Shown here one piece after another: positions 26,085 to 34,762 of a DNA stretch of 64,000 nucleotides. The stretch is taken from the NCBI GenBank assembly GCA_958295915.1, contig OY282381.1, positions 2,750,722 through 2,814,721 on the forward strand, written 5' to 3'. Each line of letters opens with the position of its first letter. The stretch's first letter is position 1. The notes under the pieces were generated by a model, which was given only the letters and a program-made list of their open reading frames with translations, searched no databases and was not told where the DNA came from. The stretch comes from an uncultured Caldilineaceae bacterium. GTDB lineage: Bacteria > Chloroflexota > Anaerolineae > Caldilineales > Caldilineaceae. A program made the position numbers and the translations under genes.

Positions 26085-26608
26085 CTACAGCCTGCGCAAC
26101 GGGCTGGTTGGTTGTGGCTCCGTCGAGTGTCCGGCGCGCGGCGGGCCTGCCGGATAGCGGCGGCTGTGTCGAGCACGCGGCGGCGTAGCTTGTCGGTATA
26201 AGGGATGTGCAGCGTGGCGTCGGCGTAGCGCAGCAGACCATAGGGGGGCGCAACCTCGAAGTTGTCCTCGACGAGCAGACAGTATGTCGCCAGTTGCAGA
26301 ATGTGGCTGTCGTAAGGGCGGGCCGGTCGGGTACGGCTCTTGACTTCTACTGGGACGATGAACGTCTTGCGTCCTTGGCGTATCCGCACCAGATAGTCCG
26401 GGCGGCCCACCAGTCCGTAGCGGCGGCTGCGGAGTGGGTGTTCCGTCGCCTGCCACTGGCCCGTATCCCTGTAGAGCACCTCTCCCGGCGGCAGGCCGCT
26501 GCGTCTCCGCTGGCGGCGCCCCAGCCCCAGCAGCAGACCGCCCAGCAGCAGCGACAGGAGGGCGACTGTTAGCCCCTGGTCACTGACCACTGCAGTGATC
26601 TTCCCCAT
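26048..26608 (-). CDS. Membrane-anchored Cas4/RecB-like PD-(D/E)XK nuclease
   Basis: 186 residues. A single membrane helix at the N-terminus (LTVALLSLLLGGLLLGL) and a basic patch are followed by the nuclease fold: GRPDYL supplies the metal-binding Asp, VPVEVKSRT the E-x-K, and QLATYCLLVE the QxxxY helix of the RecB/Cas4 group. CAGCSYRSAC at the C-terminus resembles the Cas4 iron-sulfur cysteine cluster, although a fourth Cys is not obvious. The first ~12 codons lie in a family 1 repeat, so translation may begin at a downstream GTG. No CRISPR genes are nearby; the membrane helix argues for another role. Confidence 0.7.
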   Translation of the reverse strand: MGKITAVVSDQGLTVALLSLLLGGLLLGLGRRQRRRSGLPPGEVLYRDTGQWQATEHPLRSRRYGLVGRPDYLVRIRQGRKTFIVPVEVKSRTRPARPYDSHILQLATYCLLVEDNFEVAPPYGLLRYADATLHIPYTDKLRRRVLDTAAAIRQARRAPDTRRSHNQPARCAGCSYRSACGSEALS

Positions 26609-27074
26609 CTGGACGGCTCTTACAGAGGATCTGCCAACTACCCCGCTGGCAGACCTCAGCCTTCTGGTTCAACACCTCCATTTTGAAGGTAACTACGCCA
26701 CCGCCGGCGCGGCGCATTGGCTTCTTTTCGCGTACTGTCGCCCGCAAGCGCACAGTGTCTCCGATCAGAACAGGTCGGCGGAACTGCCATTCCAGCTGCA
26801 TAAAAGCCTGGACTGTTTCTTCCATAAAGCCCATGCGCACTGCCAAGCCACTGGCGATGCTCAGCACCAACAGACCGTGGGCGATGCGCTCGCCGAACAT
26901 CTGCTCTTGGCTGTAGTGCGCGTCCGTGTGAATCCGGTTCCAGTCGCCAGACAGCGCGGCAAAGTTTACAATATCCGCTTCGGTAACGGTGCGGCCCACG
27001 CTTTCGCAGCCATCACCGAGGGCAAACTCCTCAAAATATAACCCCATAGGGGTCTGCATTGTGCGCGTACCCAT
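26580..27074 (-). CDS. MaoC-like (R)-specific enoyl-CoA hydratase family protein
   Basis: 164 residues, the usual size of a single hotdog-fold MaoC domain. The hydratase 2 motif is present as FAALSGDWNRIHTDAHYSQEQMFGERIAHGLL, with Asp and His as the catalytic pair. It hydrates a trans-2-enoyl-CoA or similar thioester. Its last codons (HCSGQ) and stop lie in a family 1 repeat, and its 3' end overlaps the start of the Cas4-like gene. With the acyl-CoA dehydrogenase and mutase genes nearby, acyl-CoA metabolism fits. Confidence 0.85.
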   Translation of the reverse strand: MGTRTMQTPMGLYFEEFALGDGCESVGRTVTEADIVNFAALSGDWNRIHTDAHYSQEQMFGERIAHGLLVLSIASGLAVRMGFMEETVQAFMQLEWQFRRPVLIGDTVRLRATVREKKPMRRAGGGVVTFKMEVLNQKAEVCQRGSWQILCKSRPDGEDHCSGQ

Positions 27075-27104
27075 AGCGTTTCCTCAATAATATCTTTAAT
27101 ATCT

Positions 27105-28112
27105 TTACACCTTCACCAGCATCTTTCCCAGATTGTCGCCATGAAACAGACCGATAAACGCCTCGGGCGCGCGTGCGATGCCCTCCAGAGTCGTCTCCTC
27201 CCATTTCAGCTTGCCCTCCCGCATCCAGCCGGACACGTCGCGCAGAAAGTCGTCGCGGCGTTCAGGATGATCCGAAACGATAAAGCCCTGCATGCGGAGC
27301 CGCCGGCCGATCATCAGAGCCAGATTCGATGGGCCGGGCTGGGCCGATGTGGCGTTGTATATGCTGATCATCCCGCACACGACAATGCGGCCGTAGGTAT
27401 TCATATACTGTAGAGCCGCCTCCAGATGCGCGCCCCCCACATTCTCGAAGTAGACGTCGATCCCCTCCGGGCAGGCTTGCTTGAGCGCGCGCCGCAGAGT
27501 GCGCGTCTCTTTGTAATTGATGGCTACATCCACGCCGGCGACCTCCTTTAACCAGCGCGTTTTGGCTGGCGAACCCGCTGTGCCCACCACGCGGCAACCT
27601 TGGATTTTGGCGATCTGGCACACCTCTGAGCCAACTGCCCCCGCCGCGCCGGAGACGAAAACCGTCTCGCCCGGCTGCGGCTTGCCAATGTCCAGCAGAC
27701 CCACATACGCCGTCATCCCCGGCATGCCCAGCACGCCCAAATAGCTTTGGAGCGGCGCCAGAGACGGATCGACTTTTGTCAGGCCGCGGCTATCGACCAA
27801 GGCGTACTCTCGCCAGCCGAGCATATGCAGGACGGAATCGCCGGGCGCAAACTGATCGCTGGCTGAGGTGATCACCTCGCCCACGGCGCCGCCGCTGAGC
27901 GGCTCGTCGAGCGCAAAAGGCGGAGTGTAACTCCGCGTATCCCGCATTCGGCCGCGCATGTAGGGGTCCACGGAGAGAAATCGGTTGCGCACCAGAACTT
28001 GGCCGTCGCTGGGCGCTGGCAGCTCGACGCTGACAAGCGTAAAGTTTTCCGCAGTTGGTATCCCGTGCGGGCGGCTGCGCAGATGGATCTCACGGCTGGT
28101 TACAGATGTCAT
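27105..28112 (-). CDS. NADP-dependent oxidoreductase, MDR family (CurA/leukotriene B4 dehydrogenase-like)
   Basis: 335 residues from ATG 28112 (MTSVTSREIHLRSRP), with GAGG about seven bases upstream. An ATG further out lacks support. The zinc-independent medium-chain reductase fold shows as SVDPYMRGRM near the N-terminus, the Rossmann motif VFVSGAAGAVGSEVCQIAK and YFENVGG at the centre. These enzymes reduce the double bond of alpha,beta-unsaturated ketones with NADPH. Probably co-transcribed with the MaoC gene 30 bases away. Confidence 0.9.
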   Translation of the reverse strand: MTSVTSREIHLRSRPHGIPTAENFTLVSVELPAPSDGQVLVRNRFLSVDPYMRGRMRDTRSYTPPFALDEPLSGGAVGEVITSASDQFAPGDSVLHMLGWREYALVDSRGLTKVDPSLAPLQSYLGVLGMPGMTAYVGLLDIGKPQPGETVFVSGAAGAVGSEVCQIAKIQGCRVVGTAGSPAKTRWLKEVAGVDVAINYKETRTLRRALKQACPEGIDVYFENVGGAHLEAALQYMNTYGRIVVCGMISIYNATSAQPGPSNLALMIGRRLRMQGFIVSDHPERRDDFLRDVSGWMREGKLKWEETTLEGIARAPEAFIGLFHGDNLGKMLVKV

Positions 28113-28317
28113 TGCTTGCCTCGGATGATGGTGGGTGAAACGGCGCGCTGGCGCGCCCCACGGTGGCGCGCGATACAACTATTTTCCCGCATTGCCGGGA
28201 ATGCGCAAAATCTGGCCCAGGCGCCGTCGCGCGGCAGATACCGACCGTTGCCCGCAGTTTCAGTGATCAACGCCGTTTCTGGCTACGCCGCCACGAACCA
28301 CTGGCGCCTGAATTTTA

Positions 28318-28326
28318 TGGTATAAT
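28318..28326 (+). promoter_or_regulatory. Extended -10 promoter
   Basis: TGGTATAAT is a perfect extended -10 box, 67 bases before the lipoprotein gene. No strong -35 is seen, as allowed for extended -10 promoters. It opens the 28394-31434 gene group. Confidence 0.5.
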
Positions 28327-28393
28327 GGGATGGATACTACTGACATCTCCTCTGCAAAGAGCGATCTTCCTCGTATAAGGAGCGATTTACAGT

Positions 28394-29149
28394 TTGACTG
28401 CAATCCAATTGATCCGGCGCAGCTTGGGCTGCGCCCTGTACCTGTTCTGTATTCTCATCCTCTCCGCCTGTTCCGCCCAACCGCAACCTCTTGTCTTTGG
28501 CGAGCCGGTGTGGGCGGACGGTGAGACGAGCGCCTATCGGGTGACGAATCGGGAAGGTCGCATCGTGGGCGCGGCAACCTTTCGGGTGCAAACAGGCGGG
28601 CAGCACTTGAAAAAGGACGGCTGGACGCTGATCCGGGAGATAAACGACACTGGCAGGCGCGAACGGGCAACCATCGAGATGCAGGCGGCCGGCTTTCGCC
28701 CGGTCTATAGCAATCTCGTTCGTACAGACAGCGACGGGAGTCAGGTGGTGGAAACGCGCATCGAGCGCACTCAAGTGGACATTGATCTGACCAACCATCA
28801 GGGCGCAACAGTGTACGAACGCGTGCAAGTGCCTTCGGATATCCGCGACGAGCGCACATTGCCGCTGATCCTGCGAGCCCTTCCCCTGGCCCAGGGCTAT
28901 GCCACCCGCATCAACAGCTTTCTGCCTGTCGTCGGCCAAATGGAACGCGTGACTGTGCGCGTGCGGCGTATAGAGTCGGTTGTGGTGCCGGCCGGTGTGT
29001 TCGACACTTGGATTGTCGAGCTGAAGTCGAACGAACGCACGACGAAGGCGTGGGTGGCGCAGACCGCTCCCTACCCTGTTGTCAAGTTCATCGACGGACG
29101 TTCGCGAGCCACCTTTGACCTGACAGACTATAAGGTGGCCAGTGGCTAG
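28394..29149 (+). CDS. Hypothetical lipoprotein (DUF3108-like)
   Basis: 251 residues. TTG start with AAGGAG 11 bases upstream. A lipoprotein signal (LYLFCILILSAC, lipobox LSAC) anchors it to the outer face of the membrane. The rest is beta-rich, with a repeated strand pattern (MERVTVRVRRIESVVVPAGVFDTWIVEL) typical of DUF3108-like periplasmic or surface beta-sandwich proteins. Function unknown. The last codons (VASG) and the TAG come from a family 1 repeat. Two membrane protein genes follow. Confidence 0.65.
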   Translation: MTAIQLIRRSLGCALYLFCILILSACSAQPQPLVFGEPVWADGETSAYRVTNREGRIVGAATFRVQTGGQHLKKDGWTLIREINDTGRRERATIEMQAAGFRPVYSNLVRTDSDGSQVVETRIERTQVDIDLTNHQGATVYERVQVPSDIRDERTLPLILRALPLAQGYATRINSFLPVVGQMERVTVRVRRIESVVVPAGVFDTWIVELKSNERTTKAWVAQTAPYPVVKFIDGRSRATFDLTDYKVASG

Positions 29150-29183
29150 TACTGACCACTGATTACCAAAGGAAAGCGGACTC

Positions 29184-29693
29184 ATGGGAATGAAAATCGA
29201 TCGCTTTACGTGGGGCATCATTCTCGGCGTGTTGCTGTTGATCGTCGGCGCTGTCATAACGGTGGCGGCCACCGGCGGCCGTGGCTGGCAGACCGACGAC
29301 TATCTGAACGAAGATACACCGGAAGCGGTGGTCCACGACGCCTTCCTGGCCTTTGTGCGTAATGATCCGAACGTTGCTGCCAGCCACTACTCCCAAAAAG
29401 TGCTGAAGGGCGATAGCAACAGCCCGCCCGATAGCAAGAGCCCGCCCTTTGCCGAACGATTCGACCATTACGATTCCAACCGTCAGAATCAACGACTACG
29501 CATCCTGAAGGTGGATATCGGCGACGACAAAGCAATCGGCGACGACAAAGCATTTGTCACCCTGGCGATCGACCGTTTTCGACCCGGTGGTCTGTTTGAT
29601 AGCGGCTCCACCTGGACTGAGCGGCGCACAATCCCACTAATCCGGGAGGACGAGGCATGGAAGATCGATGTCTCGGACATTTTCTATTATTGA
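29184..29693 (+). CDS. Hypothetical membrane-anchored protein
   Basis: 169 residues. One membrane helix (about 8-30) is followed by an extracytoplasmic domain resembling small NTF2/DUF4878-like domains (TPEAVVHDAFLAFVRND...WKIDVSDIFYY). Two short in-frame tandem duplications are visible: SNSPPDSKSPP at 29420-29450 and GDDKAIGDDKA at 29520-29550. No catalytic residues are evident. AAAGGAAAG precedes the start. Confidence 0.6.
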   Translation: MGMKIDRFTWGIILGVLLLIVGAVITVAATGGRGWQTDDYLNEDTPEAVVHDAFLAFVRNDPNVAASHYSQKVLKGDSNSPPDSKSPPFAERFDHYDSNRQNQRLRILKVDIGDDKAIGDDKAFVTLAIDRFRPGGLFDSGSTWTERRTIPLIREDEAWKIDVSDIFYY

Positions 29694-29721
29694 GGCCCTG
29701 ATTCAGAGTATGTCTTCGTGA

Positions 29722-31434
29722 ATGATGACTGAGCAGACATCCGTCCGCACAAATACCGAGTCGAAGAGTGGCGCGCCACAGAGATTGGCAACGATTCGCC
29801 GCCTCTATTTCTATCTTGTGGCCTTCATCAGTCTGGTCGCCGGCCTGTCGGCTGCGCGCGGTCTGATCGAAATTCTTGTCTCGCTCTGGCTGACGGGAGA
29901 GACGCTACTGGATGCCAATGCCTCCGGCTTCGTGCGCAACGACCTCGCCCGTCAGGGAGGATTTTTGGTCGTCAGCGCGCCGGTCTTCCTGATCCATTGG
30001 CGCTATATTCGCCGCTTGGCCGCAAAACCTGGAGAGCCAACCGCAGCCCTGCGCAAGCTATTTATTTACGCCGCGCTGGCTGTCACGCTTATCGTCGGTA
30101 TCGACACCCTCTATCAGCTCATTGCCGGCGGCCTGGAACTTCTGTTAGGATATCCTCTGGCAGAAAGTGACCTGTGGCCCACTCAGTGGCTGGTGCAACT
30201 TCTCCACGCTGGGGTGCATCTGGCGCTGTCTCTATTTTTTGCCCAACTGCTCCAAGCCGACGGCGATCTCGGCATAGAGTTGGGCTGGGCCGGGACCTGG
30301 CGCCGGTTTTTTCAGATGCTGCTCGGCCTTGCGGGGCTGGGTCTGCTGATCGTCGGCGCGGCCGGCGTGCTGGAATTCGGCTGGCGGGCGCTGCTGGAAC
30401 TGGTTGCCGATCTACCCTTGATGTCGGCGGACGTCGGCTGGTGGCAGAAAGGGGTTGCCGGCTCGGTGACAGGCTTGCTTGTCGGCGGATCGATCTGGCG
30501 GCTGAATACCCTGCGCTGGGATATACTGATGACCGCCCAGCCGCCAGAGGGCCGTATGGCTCTGCGGCGCCTCTATCTGTATAGCGCCACAATTCTCAGC
30601 GCCGTATCCGCGCTGATTCCTGTGGCGCTCCTCTTGCGGCTGGGTATTCTGCTGCTGTTCGGCGCGGCCGATTCTGTGAATATGGATGATGTCGCCACGC
30701 CCCTCGGGTTCTTGCCGCTGGGCGCGCTCGCCTGGCGCTGGCATTGGGGGCAGGTCTCTGCCGAAGCCCTTCGGTACGGCGACTCGCGCGAAAGCGAGCT
30801 GGCGCGGCGCCTGTACTACTACAGCGTCGCCTTCACCGGTCTGATTCTCCTGTGGATCGGGCTGGTCGATCTGTTGCGGGCGCTGCTGGATTTCGCCGTT
30901 ATTGGCGCGTCGTCGATAGAAAAGGACTTTCGCGCCGAACAACTCGCCACTGGATTGAGCCTCATTGCCGTGGGCGCGCCGGTCTGGTCGATCCACTGGC
31001 GCACGGCTCAGCGCGCCGCCGGGCAGGCAGGCGAGGCCGGCCGCTCCGAGCGGGGATCCTGGCCCCGCCGCGCCTACCTGTACGGAATCGCATTGGTCGG
31101 CGCGCTGCTCATCTTGTTCGATCTGGCGCAGGTCGTCTATCGCCTCTTTCTGTGGGCGCTGGGCGATCCCAACGCCGATCCCTTTGGCAGTGAAACCCTG
31201 GACGGGCTGGTGCGCGCCGGCGTGGCTGCCGTCTTTTGGATCCTCCACATTCTCGCCATCCGCACCGACAGCAGCCTGACGGATGAGGAGGAGGCGGCGC
31301 CTATGGAAAGCCGCAGCCGGCGGGCTGAGTTGGTTGGCCGCATTGAACGTCTGGAAGCTGAGTTGTCGGCATTGCGCGCCGAACTCGCCGATATGCAAGA
31401 TGAGGAACCGCCGGCTGAAAACGACAGTGGCTAG
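29722..31434 (+). CDS. Polytopic membrane protein with repeated DUF5671-like units
   Basis: 570 residues. About 14 membrane helices in four related blocks, each beginning RR.Y.Y.. (RRLYFYLVAF, RKLFIYAAL, RRLYLYSATI, RRLYYYSVAF, RRAYLYGIAL) and containing HWR or HW after the last helix. This is the DUF5671 pattern, of unknown function. The C-terminus is a cytosolic coiled coil (LVGRIERLEAELSALRAEL). The ATG at 29725 is an equal alternative start. A family 1 repeat supplies the stop (NDSG, TAG). Confidence 0.7.
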   Translation: MMTEQTSVRTNTESKSGAPQRLATIRRLYFYLVAFISLVAGLSAARGLIEILVSLWLTGETLLDANASGFVRNDLARQGGFLVVSAPVFLIHWRYIRRLAAKPGEPTAALRKLFIYAALAVTLIVGIDTLYQLIAGGLELLLGYPLAESDLWPTQWLVQLLHAGVHLALSLFFAQLLQADGDLGIELGWAGTWRRFFQMLLGLAGLGLLIVGAAGVLEFGWRALLELVADLPLMSADVGWWQKGVAGSVTGLLVGGSIWRLNTLRWDILMTAQPPEGRMALRRLYLYSATILSAVSALIPVALLLRLGILLLFGAADSVNMDDVATPLGFLPLGALAWRWHWGQVSAEALRYGDSRESELARRLYYYSVAFTGLILLWIGLVDLLRALLDFAVIGASSIEKDFRAEQLATGLSLIAVGAPVWSIHWRTAQRAAGQAGEAGRSERGSWPRRAYLYGIALVGALLILFDLAQVVYRLFLWALGDPNADPFGSETLDGLVRAGVAAVFWILHILAIRTDSSLTDEEEAAPMESRSRRAELVGRIERLEAELSALRAELADMQDEEPPAENDSG

Positions 31435-31599
31435 TGGGGTTTTCTGACTACTGGCAGATGAAATGGCTGGCGATTGTGGACCGGGCTAATCCGCATCCAG
31501 AGTTTCTGTGACGGGCAGAGCAAGCTCCGCAAACTGGGAGGATGTGACCATATCCCCGCGCATGAAGATGCCGCGTTCGCTGTAGACATCACCTGTTAC

Positions 31600-32082
31600 C
31601 TATAGAACTGTCACTGTTTCCTGCGCGGGATCGACAATCCAATATTCAGGGATTCCTGCCTGCGCATATTCAAGTCGTTTCGTCACCAAGACCCGTTTCC
31701 GATCTTCGAGACTTTCGCTGACGATTTCGATTGCCAGATCGGCCCCATCCCAATACTTTGCCTGACGCCTGTCGCTGCTGCGATTGCCCAGAAAGACAAC
31801 ATCCGGCTCGCGGTATTTTCGCTCCCACAGGCGCACTCGCAAACCGGCCGGCCGCACGATGCCGCCAATTTGTTGCGCCAGCGCGTTGAGGGCGACGATC
31901 AGAAACGAAATGATTGCCTGGCGCTGATCCGTCGGCGCGTCGTGCACCTCCATAAATCCGCTATCGAATTCCACCCGCCGATTGGTCTCTAGCGCCAGAT
32001 ATTCCTGCTCGCTCCAGGCGCCCTGATCAGGGAAGAGTGTTGCGATGCGCCAAACCGGTGTCGTGATTTCCGGACTTTGCAT
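31600..32082 (-). CDS. Uma2 family endonuclease, amber-interrupted
   Basis: 160 residues from ATG 32082 (MQSPEITTP) to an in-frame TAG at 31600-31602. The Uma2 core is present: LETNRRVEFDSGFMEVHDAP, REPDVVFL for the metal-binding Asp, LAIEIVSES for the acidic strand, and KRLEYAQAGIPEYWIVDP. After the TAG the same frame continues for about 34 codons (VTGDVYSERGIFMRGDMVTS...), exactly the extension expected for a Uma2 C-terminus. So the gene is either truncated by a single base change, read through, or affected by a sequence error. Confidence 0.75.
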   Translation of the reverse strand: MQSPEITTPVWRIATLFPDQGAWSEQEYLALETNRRVEFDSGFMEVHDAPTDQRQAIISFLIVALNALAQQIGGIVRPAGLRVRLWERKYREPDVVFLGNRSSDRRQAKYWDGADLAIEIVSESLEDRKRVLVTKRLEYAQAGIPEYWIVDPAQETVTVL

Positions 32083-32109
32083 TGGTAGATGACTCCGGTG
32101 TATAGGGCT

Positions 32110-32145
32110 TGAAAAAAACGCAATGTCGCCAAGGCGCGGAGGCGC
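32110..32145. repeat. ACGCAA-rich dispersed repeat (family 3)
   Basis: AACGCAATGTCGCCAAGGCG block upstream of the Uma2 gene, in the 185-base gap before meaB's end. Nothing else is seen in that gap. Confidence 0.5.
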
Positions 32146-32267
32146 ACTCCTGCCTATCGCAGGAATCATACAGATCCTGGTCATTCATCCTATTTTCCCT
32201 CTTTGTAAAGGTCGACATCGCGGCTGCCGTTGTCCTGGTTCAACGATAGCGCGGAGGACTGACGGGC

Positions 32268-33323
32268 CTATGTGGCCAGGCCAGAAACGGCACTGACCAC
32301 TGCGGTTGAAATCCCTTTTACCACCTCGGCGGCGGCGCTGTAGGGATCGATCTGCCGACGCCGCACCTGTTCCACCAGCTTCTGGCGTGACCCCGGGGGC
32401 AGCCCGCTATCCACCCGCGCCAGCAACTCTACCTGGACGAGAATCTGGAGCATGCGGTCAAATCGCTTCCTGTCCCGACCGACCAGGGCGCCGCTCTCAT
32501 GCAGCCACGCCCGATGCCGTTCGATCGCCTCCCGCAGCTGCGCTACGCCCCTCCCGCTGATGGCGACGGTCTTCAGCACTGGGATCGACCGGCCGCCCTC
32601 TGCATAGTCCGTCTCTGGCGCAGGCGCGCCCATCGACTGCCCGTGATGGCGGACAGTTTGCGTCGTTCCGCTGCCCATCTCCAGCATCATTTCCAGCGCG
32701 GCGACCGCGCGTTCTACGCCCTTGCGGTCCGCCTTGTTGACAGCGAAAATGTCGGCGATCTCCAGCAGACCCGCTTTGATCGCCTGTACCTCGTCTCCCA
32801 TCCCCGGCGCTTCCACCACGACGATGGTATGGGCGGCGCTGGCGATCTCGACCTCTGCCTGGCCCACGCCAACGGTTTCGACGAGGATGCGGTCAAAACC
32901 GGCTGCGTCCAGCAGCAGCAGCGCAGCGCCCGTTGCTTTGGCCAGGCCGCCCATGCCGCTGCGGGTGGCCATGGAGCGGATGAACACCCCGGCATCGCCG
33001 CTGTGCCGCGTCATCCGCACCCGGTCTCCCAACAGCGCGCCGCCGCTGAACGGACTGCTCGGGTCCACTGCCAACACCGCCACTGTCAAGCCTGCTTGGC
33101 GGTAGCTGTCGGCCAGTGCGGACACGAGCGTCGATTTGCCTGTGCCCGGCGCGCCGGTTATGCCGATCAGATACGCCCTGCCTGTGCGCGCAAAAACCGC
33201 TTGCACGATCTCTGTGGCGTCAGCCGCCTCGTTCTCCACGCGGCTGATGGCACGCGCCAGAAAGAGCCGGTTGCCCTTCAGAAGACCGTCGATCAATTGG
33301 TGGGTGGGGATCTGTTTGGACAT
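32268..33323 (-). CDS. meaB: Methylmalonyl-CoA mutase-associated GTPase MeaB
   Basis: 351 residues, full length. Walker A GAPGTGKST (residues 57-65), VDPSSPFSGGALLGDRVRM (the MeaB/ArgK signature), VETVGVGQ with the switch glycine, and NKADRKG as the guanine-specificity loop. MeaB protects and reloads adenosylcobalamin-dependent mutases. The mutase small subunit gene lies upstream in the same direction, now separated by a TnpB element. The C-terminal VVSAVSGLAT and the stop are encoded by a family 1 repeat. Confidence 0.93.
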   Translation of the reverse strand: MSKQIPTHQLIDGLLKGNRLFLARAISRVENEAADATEIVQAVFARTGRAYLIGITGAPGTGKSTLVSALADSYRQAGLTVAVLAVDPSSPFSGGALLGDRVRMTRHSGDAGVFIRSMATRSGMGGLAKATGAALLLLDAAGFDRILVETVGVGQAEVEIASAAHTIVVVEAPGMGDEVQAIKAGLLEIADIFAVNKADRKGVERAVAALEMMLEMGSGTTQTVRHHGQSMGAPAPETDYAEGGRSIPVLKTVAISGRGVAQLREAIERHRAWLHESGALVGRDRKRFDRMLQILVQVELLARVDSGLPPGSRQKLVEQVRRRQIDPYSAAAEVVKGISTAVVSAVSGLAT

Positions 33324-33330
33324 TTGTGTT

Positions 33331-34709
33331 GGGAATTATATACTTAACTGCACAAGCACATCTTTCTCAGCCGACTCGCGCCGGCTGTGCGGGGAATTCC
33401 CACCCGCGTTGTAGGGGATAGGCAGACCTACCCCTCGTTCCTTAATGTTTTTAGCGGCGTTGGTATCCCGATCTTCCGTATGACCACACCGCAAACATTC
33501 AAATATCCGATAAACTGCCGGCTTCTCTTTCCTTACTTCAGCGCAGTGGGAACAGGTCTTGGACGTATTACGGGGGTCCACTGCAGAGAATTGTCTACCG
33601 GCCCATTCTGCCTTGTAGCGCAATTGCTGAAATAGTATGCCCCAAGTCTGTTCCATCATACTGCGATTCAAGCCACGTTTCCGACTGCCGCCACGTCGAG
33701 ACATGTTCTTGATTGCCAACTTTTCTACCGCTATCTTCTGGTATTTTCGCACGATAGCAGTAGTCAACTGATGGCATTCATTACGATTGCGTACCACATT
33801 CCTACGCCTCTCGCGGGCAAACGTAGCTACCGCCTTTCTCCGTCGATTGCTGCCTTTTTTCTTTGTGGAGATGGCGCGTTGCAAGCTTGTTTCTCTACTT
33901 CTGTCAATCAGGCGCCGGGATACTGTTTCCCCATCGCTGAAGGTCATGCGTTCGTGTACGCCCATATCTATGCCCACCGCAGTATCCACTGGCGCAAGGA
34001 TGTTCTGTTCCTCTTCATATACCAGGTCAACTGTCAGAATGCGACCGTGCATACCGATTCGCAAGGCTTTCAGCCGGCTACTGTCTGGCATCCTACGATT
34101 GGGCCGTATCCTGATAACGGGTACTCCTTTTACCTTGATACGATTGCCTTTCACCATGCCTGCTGTAACGCTTGCCAACTCAAGGCACTGATAGCGCTGA
34201 TGTGGTTTGAAGCGTGGATAGCCCGGCTTTTCCCCAGCTTTCACCCTACGAAAGAAGGCCTTGAATGCCCTGTCTACTCTCACTAAGACTCCGCGAGAAA
34301 CTGTTATCCCTATATCACGCCAGAACTGTTGTTCCTTTCGCAGTTGGGTCAGTCCCTTCATCTGCCTGTACATAGTCATGCCCTTGCCATCGGCAAGATA
34401 GGTGTTCTTTCTCTGTTCAAGGGAACGATTGTATAGCCAGCAGCATGAGCGCAATACCTCACGGATACGAGCATAGCCAGCTCGCGAACAGTAGCCTCGT
34501 TCTTGGTAGGTTTTGTGGATTGTGGTACTCTGGAGAGTATCCATAAGCTCTGACCTTGTGGATCGTAGCCCGTGGCGCTTCCAACACCGACGGGCTTTTC
34601 TCTTCTCGGGACAGGCAGACCTGCCCCTCGTTCCTTGAAGTATCTCCATCATACCACATCCTCACACTCAACCCACGGGAATCCTTGTGCAGTCAAGTAT
34701 ATAATTCCC
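33331..34709 (-). mobile_element. TnpB-only insertion element with matching inverted ends
   Basis: 1379 bases. The left end (33331-33356, GGGAATTATATACTTAACTG then CACAAG) and the reverse complement of the right end (34684-34709) agree at 25 of 26 positions. IS605-group elements usually lack such terminal inverted repeats. A 27-base near-exact direct repeat (core CAGACCT, then CCCCTCGTTCCTT) occurs at 33420-33446 and 34613-34639. No tnpA is present. The element splits the B12-binding/meaB pair and runs in the same direction as both. The 3' end of tnpB and the left end should hold the guide (omega) RNA. Confidence 0.75.
33336..34544 (-). CDS. tnpB: TnpB (IS200/IS605 OrfB) RNA-guided nuclease
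   Basis: 402 residues from ATG 34544 (MDTLQSTTIHKTY); 36 upstream open codons do not fit the family. The RuvC residues are intact: Asp193 in GIDMGV, Glu274 in AVEKLAIKNM, Asp360 in DRDTNAAKNI. The zinc finger has CSHC (331/334) and CLRCG (350/353). The HTH-like N-terminus contains WLYNRSLEQRK. So it should be an active guide-dependent nuclease that favours retention of its element. The last codons (LVQLSI) and the TAA fall inside the terminal inverted repeat. Confidence 0.92.
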   Translation of the reverse strand: MDTLQSTTIHKTYQERGYCSRAGYARIREVLRSCCWLYNRSLEQRKNTYLADGKGMTMYRQMKGLTQLRKEQQFWRDIGITVSRGVLVRVDRAFKAFFRRVKAGEKPGYPRFKPHQRYQCLELASVTAGMVKGNRIKVKGVPVIRIRPNRRMPDSSRLKALRIGMHGRILTVDLVYEEEQNILAPVDTAVGIDMGVHERMTFSDGETVSRRLIDRSRETSLQRAISTKKKGSNRRRKAVATFARERRRNVVRNRNECHQLTTAIVRKYQKIAVEKLAIKNMSRRGGSRKRGLNRSMMEQTWGILFQQLRYKAEWAGRQFSAVDPRNTSKTCSHCAEVRKEKPAVYRIFECLRCGHTEDRDTNAAKNIKERGVGLPIPYNAGGNSPHSRRESAEKDVLVQLSI

Positions 34710-34719
34710 TTTGTATTCA

Positions 34720-34762
34720 GTGATCGATGGTCAGCGCCGTTTCTGGCCACTAACCACTGCGA
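34720..34762. repeat. Dispersed gene-end repeat (family 1)
   Basis: CAGTGATCGATGGTCAGCGC, then TTTCTGGCCACTAACCACTG. It supplies the final codons (HRSG) and TAG of the B12-binding protein, just outside the TnpB element. Confidence 0.7.

Noticed and set aside
26048..26608. CRISPR-associated Cas4
   Set aside because: No cas1, cas2 or array in the window, and an N-terminal membrane helix is not typical. Kept as Cas4-like only.
32027..32218. Small gene upstream of the amber-interrupted Uma2
   Set aside because: The frame is composed of family 3 repeat sequence (APWRHCVF) and overlaps the Uma2 start in another frame; no ribosome-binding site.
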